Origin: Flavobacterium sp. Leaf82
GTDB lineage: Bacteria; Bacteroidota; Bacteroidia; Flavobacteriales; Flavobacteriaceae
Length of the DNA stretch: 64,000 nt
NCBI RefSeq assembly: GCF_001422725.1
Contig: NZ_LMMA01000032.1
Span: 481,198-545,197, forward strand
Direction of reading: 5' to 3'
Shown: positions 62,032-64,000 of the stretch, in pieces
Layout: each line of letters starts with the position of its first letter
Numbering within the stretch: the stretch's first letter is position 1
Program-made: the position numbers and the translations under genes
The notes under the pieces: generated by a model
Seen by the model: only the letters and a program-made list of their open reading frames with translations
Told to the model about the DNA's origin: nothing
The model's database searches: none

Positions 62032-62151
62032 ATGAACAATATTTTTAGAGGATTACTGGCAGGTTACGGAGCAAAAAAATTAGGCGGAGGATGTTTTGGT
62101 ACTATTTTCGTTTTTATAATTATTTGGGTGATTTTAGGACAATGTAGTTAA
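62032..62151 (+). CDS. 39-residue Gly/Cys membrane microprotein
   Basis: Start ATG 62032 (an in-frame ATG at 61981 would add 17 residues). Sequence starts MNNIFRGLLAGYGAKKLGGG and continues with CFGTIF, then a hydrophobic helix (VFIIIWVILG) and QCS. The Gly-rich basic start, one Cys at each side of the helix, and a membrane helix give a small single-pass protein. It precedes the DUF808 gene by 123 bases. It resembles small Flavobacterium proteins annotated as hypothetical; function unknown. Confidence 0.55.
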   Translation: MNNIFRGLLAGYGAKKLGGGCFGTIFVFIIIWVILGQCS

Positions 62152-62274
62152 TTTTATACTAAAAAATAACCAAAAAAAGTCTTAGATTAGCGCCTATAAA
62201 TAAACAAAATTGTGCATTAAACTGTTTGCTCAATGCCAGTGAATTACACAATTTTTAAAACCAAATAAAAGATA

Positions 62275-63168
62275 ATGGCATCAGGTTTTTTCGTACTATT
62301 AGATGATATCGCAGCAATTATGGATGATGTTGCAGTAATGAGTAAAATTGCAGCAAAAAAAACAGCCGGAATTTTAGGCGATGATTTAGCTGTAAATGCT
62401 GAAAAAGCTTCAGGATTTGCTTCATCAAGAGAACTTCCGGTATTGTGGGCAATTAGTAAAGGTTCACTCCTTAATAAAATAATTATTTTACCCATAGCTT
62501 TTTTATTAAGTGCATTTTTACCGGTTGCAATCATTGTAATCCTTGTACTTGGTGGATTGTTTTTAGCTTATGAAGGAGCCGAAAAAATCTATGAATTTAT
62601 ATTTCCACACAGCCATGACGAGTCTGCAGGAATAACTGATGAAGTTTTAACCGAAGAAGAAATTCTGGAAGCCGAAAAAGGAAAAGTAAAATCAGCTATT
62701 GTAACTGATTTTATTTTATCTGTAGAAATAGTAATTATTGCCTTAGGAACCGTAATCGACGAACCTTTAATACAACAAATCATTGTAACTTCGATAATTG
62801 CATTAATTGCCACTATTGGTGTTTATGGTATTGTGGCTCTTATTGTTCGAATGGACGAAGCAGGTTATAAACTGATTAAGTTTAGTAAAAACGAAAAAAG
62901 CATATCAAAATTTATCGGAAATATATTAGTGAAAGCCCTTCCTATAGTAATTAAAGGTTTAACTGTTATAGGAACAATAGCTTTAATTCTGGTTGCAGGC
63001 GGAATCTTCGTGCATTACATCCCGTTCTTTCATCATTTAGCACCTAAAATTAATATTCCCGTAATCATAAAAGAATTTGTAGTAGGTATTATATTAGGAT
63101 TTGTAGTATTAGGATTTGTAAACCTATTCGAAAAAATATTTAAAAAGAAAGAGAAAGAAATCGCATAA
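62275..63168 (+). CDS. DUF808 family membrane protein
   Basis: 297 residues. The family opening ASGFFVLLDDIAAIMDDVAVMSKIAAKKTAGILGDDLAVNAEK is fully kept. About six hydrophobic helices follow, including VAIIVILVLGGLFLAYEGAEK and a HYIPFFHHLAPKIN loop. Family (YedI in E. coli) has no known function. Well conserved and full length. Confidence 0.92.
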   Translation: MASGFFVLLDDIAAIMDDVAVMSKIAAKKTAGILGDDLAVNAEKASGFASSRELPVLWAISKGSLLNKIIILPIAFLLSAFLPVAIIVILVLGGLFLAYEGAEKIYEFIFPHSHDESAGITDEVLTEEEILEAEKGKVKSAIVTDFILSVEIVIIALGTVIDEPLIQQIIVTSIIALIATIGVYGIVALIVRMDEAGYKLIKFSKNEKSISKFIGNILVKALPIVIKGLTVIGTIALILVAGGIFVHYIPFFHHLAPKINIPVIIKEFVVGIILGFVVLGFVNLFEKIFKKKEKEIA

Positions 63169-63191
63169 TTTCTATAATATAAAAATATCAG

Positions 63192-63222
63192 AACACTAGT
63201 CGAAAGGCTGGTGTTTTTTTTT
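63192..63222 (+). terminator. Intrinsic terminator of the DUF808 gene
   Basis: Stem AACACTAGTC/GGCTGGTGTT (two G-T pairs) with GAAA loop and a nine-T tail. Confidence 0.9.
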
Positions 63223-63256
63223 GAAGCAAAACTGCCATTTTCAAAACACCTTATGT

Positions 63257-63325
63257 CCCGCTATTCACTATATCTTTTTATCCGTTAAAAAAACGGCTAA
63301 AAAGGATATCGTTTCTATCGGGGCT
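63257..63325. repeat. Dispersed repeat with ATCCGT hairpin, copy 2
   Basis: Second copy of 22543-22610 (CTATATCTTTTTATCCGT, then an inverted ACGG and AAAAGGAT, then TTCTATC-GGGCT). The rest of the 63223-63501 stretch is AT-rich with no gene seen. Confidence 0.8.
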
Positions 63326-63501
63326 ATGAAATAAAAATTCAATTTCATAAGAAATAACTGTTATTACGTAATTTTTTTTATTCGATTAAAATTCTGATTT
63401 GTAATTGTTTAGTGTTTTTGTTTATTTATTTAACAAATGCATAAAGCAACCAAAGTAATTGCTTTACATCTTCATAGTATAACAATTAATTATTATTTTA
63501 T

Positions 63502-63915
63502 ATGAAAAATTTTAAATTTAAATCAGTTTTTGTAGTATTATTTCTAGTAACAGCATTAATTTCTTGCAGTAATGATGACGATAAAGAAACTCCACCAGAT
63601 GCGACTACAAAAGTGGCATTGGTAACCGAAGTAAAAGGTCCCGCAACAGGAAAAGTAAACGAAGAACTAAGTTATGATGTAACATTTATAGTAGACAACG
63701 CTTGCGGAGAATTTAGCAAAATTTCAGAAGCCACAATCGGAACAGAGAAAGGATTACAAGTAGAAGCAAAATATCCATCAGGAGTTTGTACCCAACAAGT
63801 TCCGGATCCTAAAAAGACAGTCTACAAATTCAAATCAGCAGCAAAAGGAACTTTCGAAATCAAATTCAAAAAATCAGATAAGGAATTCATAACAACAAAA
63901 GTGGTTATTGAATAA
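63502..63915 (+). CDS. Small lipoprotein of unknown function
   Basis: 137 residues. Lipoprotein signal (SVFVVLFLVTALISC) with the lipidated Cys at about 22, followed by an acidic SNDDDKET linker. The mature part is strand-rich (KVALVTEVKGPATGKVNEELSYDVTFIV-like, then C...C with YPSGVC) resembling an Ig-like or cohesin-like fold. Likely outer-membrane or surface exposed. No family identified. No promoter of the consensus form was found upstream. Confidence 0.75.
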   Translation: MKNFKFKSVFVVLFLVTALISCSNDDDKETPPDATTKVALVTEVKGPATGKVNEELSYDVTFIVDNACGEFSKISEATIGTEKGLQVEAKYPSGVCTQQVPDPKKTVYKFKSAAKGTFEIKFKKSDKEFITTKVVIE

Positions 63916-64000
63916 TCAGATTCCAGCTTGATAAAAGGTAAGTTATGAAACCATTTTACAAAGATTTAATTTTTTTTAAATTGATGTAGAATGGTTTTCT

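Noticed and set aside
63916..64000. Start of a gene at the right edge
   Set aside because: The ATG at about 63944 ends after 14 codons; nothing supports a gene.

Overview
The window looks like chromosome from a Flavobacteriaceae bacterium, most likely Flavobacterium. It is AT-rich. Clean promoters have the Bacteroidetes form (TTTG, 17-18 bases, TAnnTTTG). Several protein families are Bacteroidota hallmarks: a type IX secretion (T9SS) type B sorting domain, a PorP/SprF partner, a DUF4835 protein, a Bacteroidetes-type RNA polymerase omega subunit, and N-acylornithine (not ornithine) carbamoyltransferase in the arginine pathway. No rRNA, tRNA, CRISPR array, transposase or prophage gene was recognised.

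Layout. 1-5524: the 3' end of a repeat-rich secreted adhesin followed by its PorP/SprF-like and OmpA-like partners. 5770-19809: mostly housekeeping (ligA, a 5'-nucleotidase split over two genes, dapA, bamD, omega, coaBC, a DUF4835 gene, recN, fabV, a glycosyltransferase, coaE). 19869-22172: a two-component system. 22173-23017: a non-coding stretch with nested palindromic repeats and a promoter/short ORF/terminator unit. 23018-26384: an RNA-repair and ribosome-rescue operon (unknown CxxC protein, RtcB, PrfH, unknown repeat protein). 26534-33303: a mostly minus-strand block (thioesterase, miaA, K+ channel, exonuclease/GIY-YIG, YggS, 3-hydroxyacyl-CoA dehydrogenase, Gfo/Idh oxidoreductase). 33447-42100: pcm, XRE-Fic, lipoprotein, smpB, outer-membrane and small proteins, aldose epimerase, M1 peptidase. 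42493-54979: a long arginine/proline operon (GNAT, argG, argC, argD, proA, proB, argF', argB, argE, argH) interrupted by a GxxExxY cassette and an unknown membrane protein. 55040-63915: pectate lyase with a palindromic operator-like site, paired membrane proteins, YtxJ, ClpB, a 39-residue microprotein, a DUF808 protein and a lipoprotein.

How the parts work together. The first three genes form a surface-adhesin export module. The arg/pro operon holds nearly the full route from glutamate to arginine through acylated intermediates, plus the first two proline steps. The RtcB-PrfH operon pairs an RNA ligase with a release factor that can act on damaged ribosomes. Spacers, especially inside the arg operon, are packed with several distinct palindromic repeat families. 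The most interesting points are the RtcB/PrfH operon with its two uncharacterised partners and possible attenuator, the GxxExxY cassette bounded by inverted repeats, and the arginine leader region.
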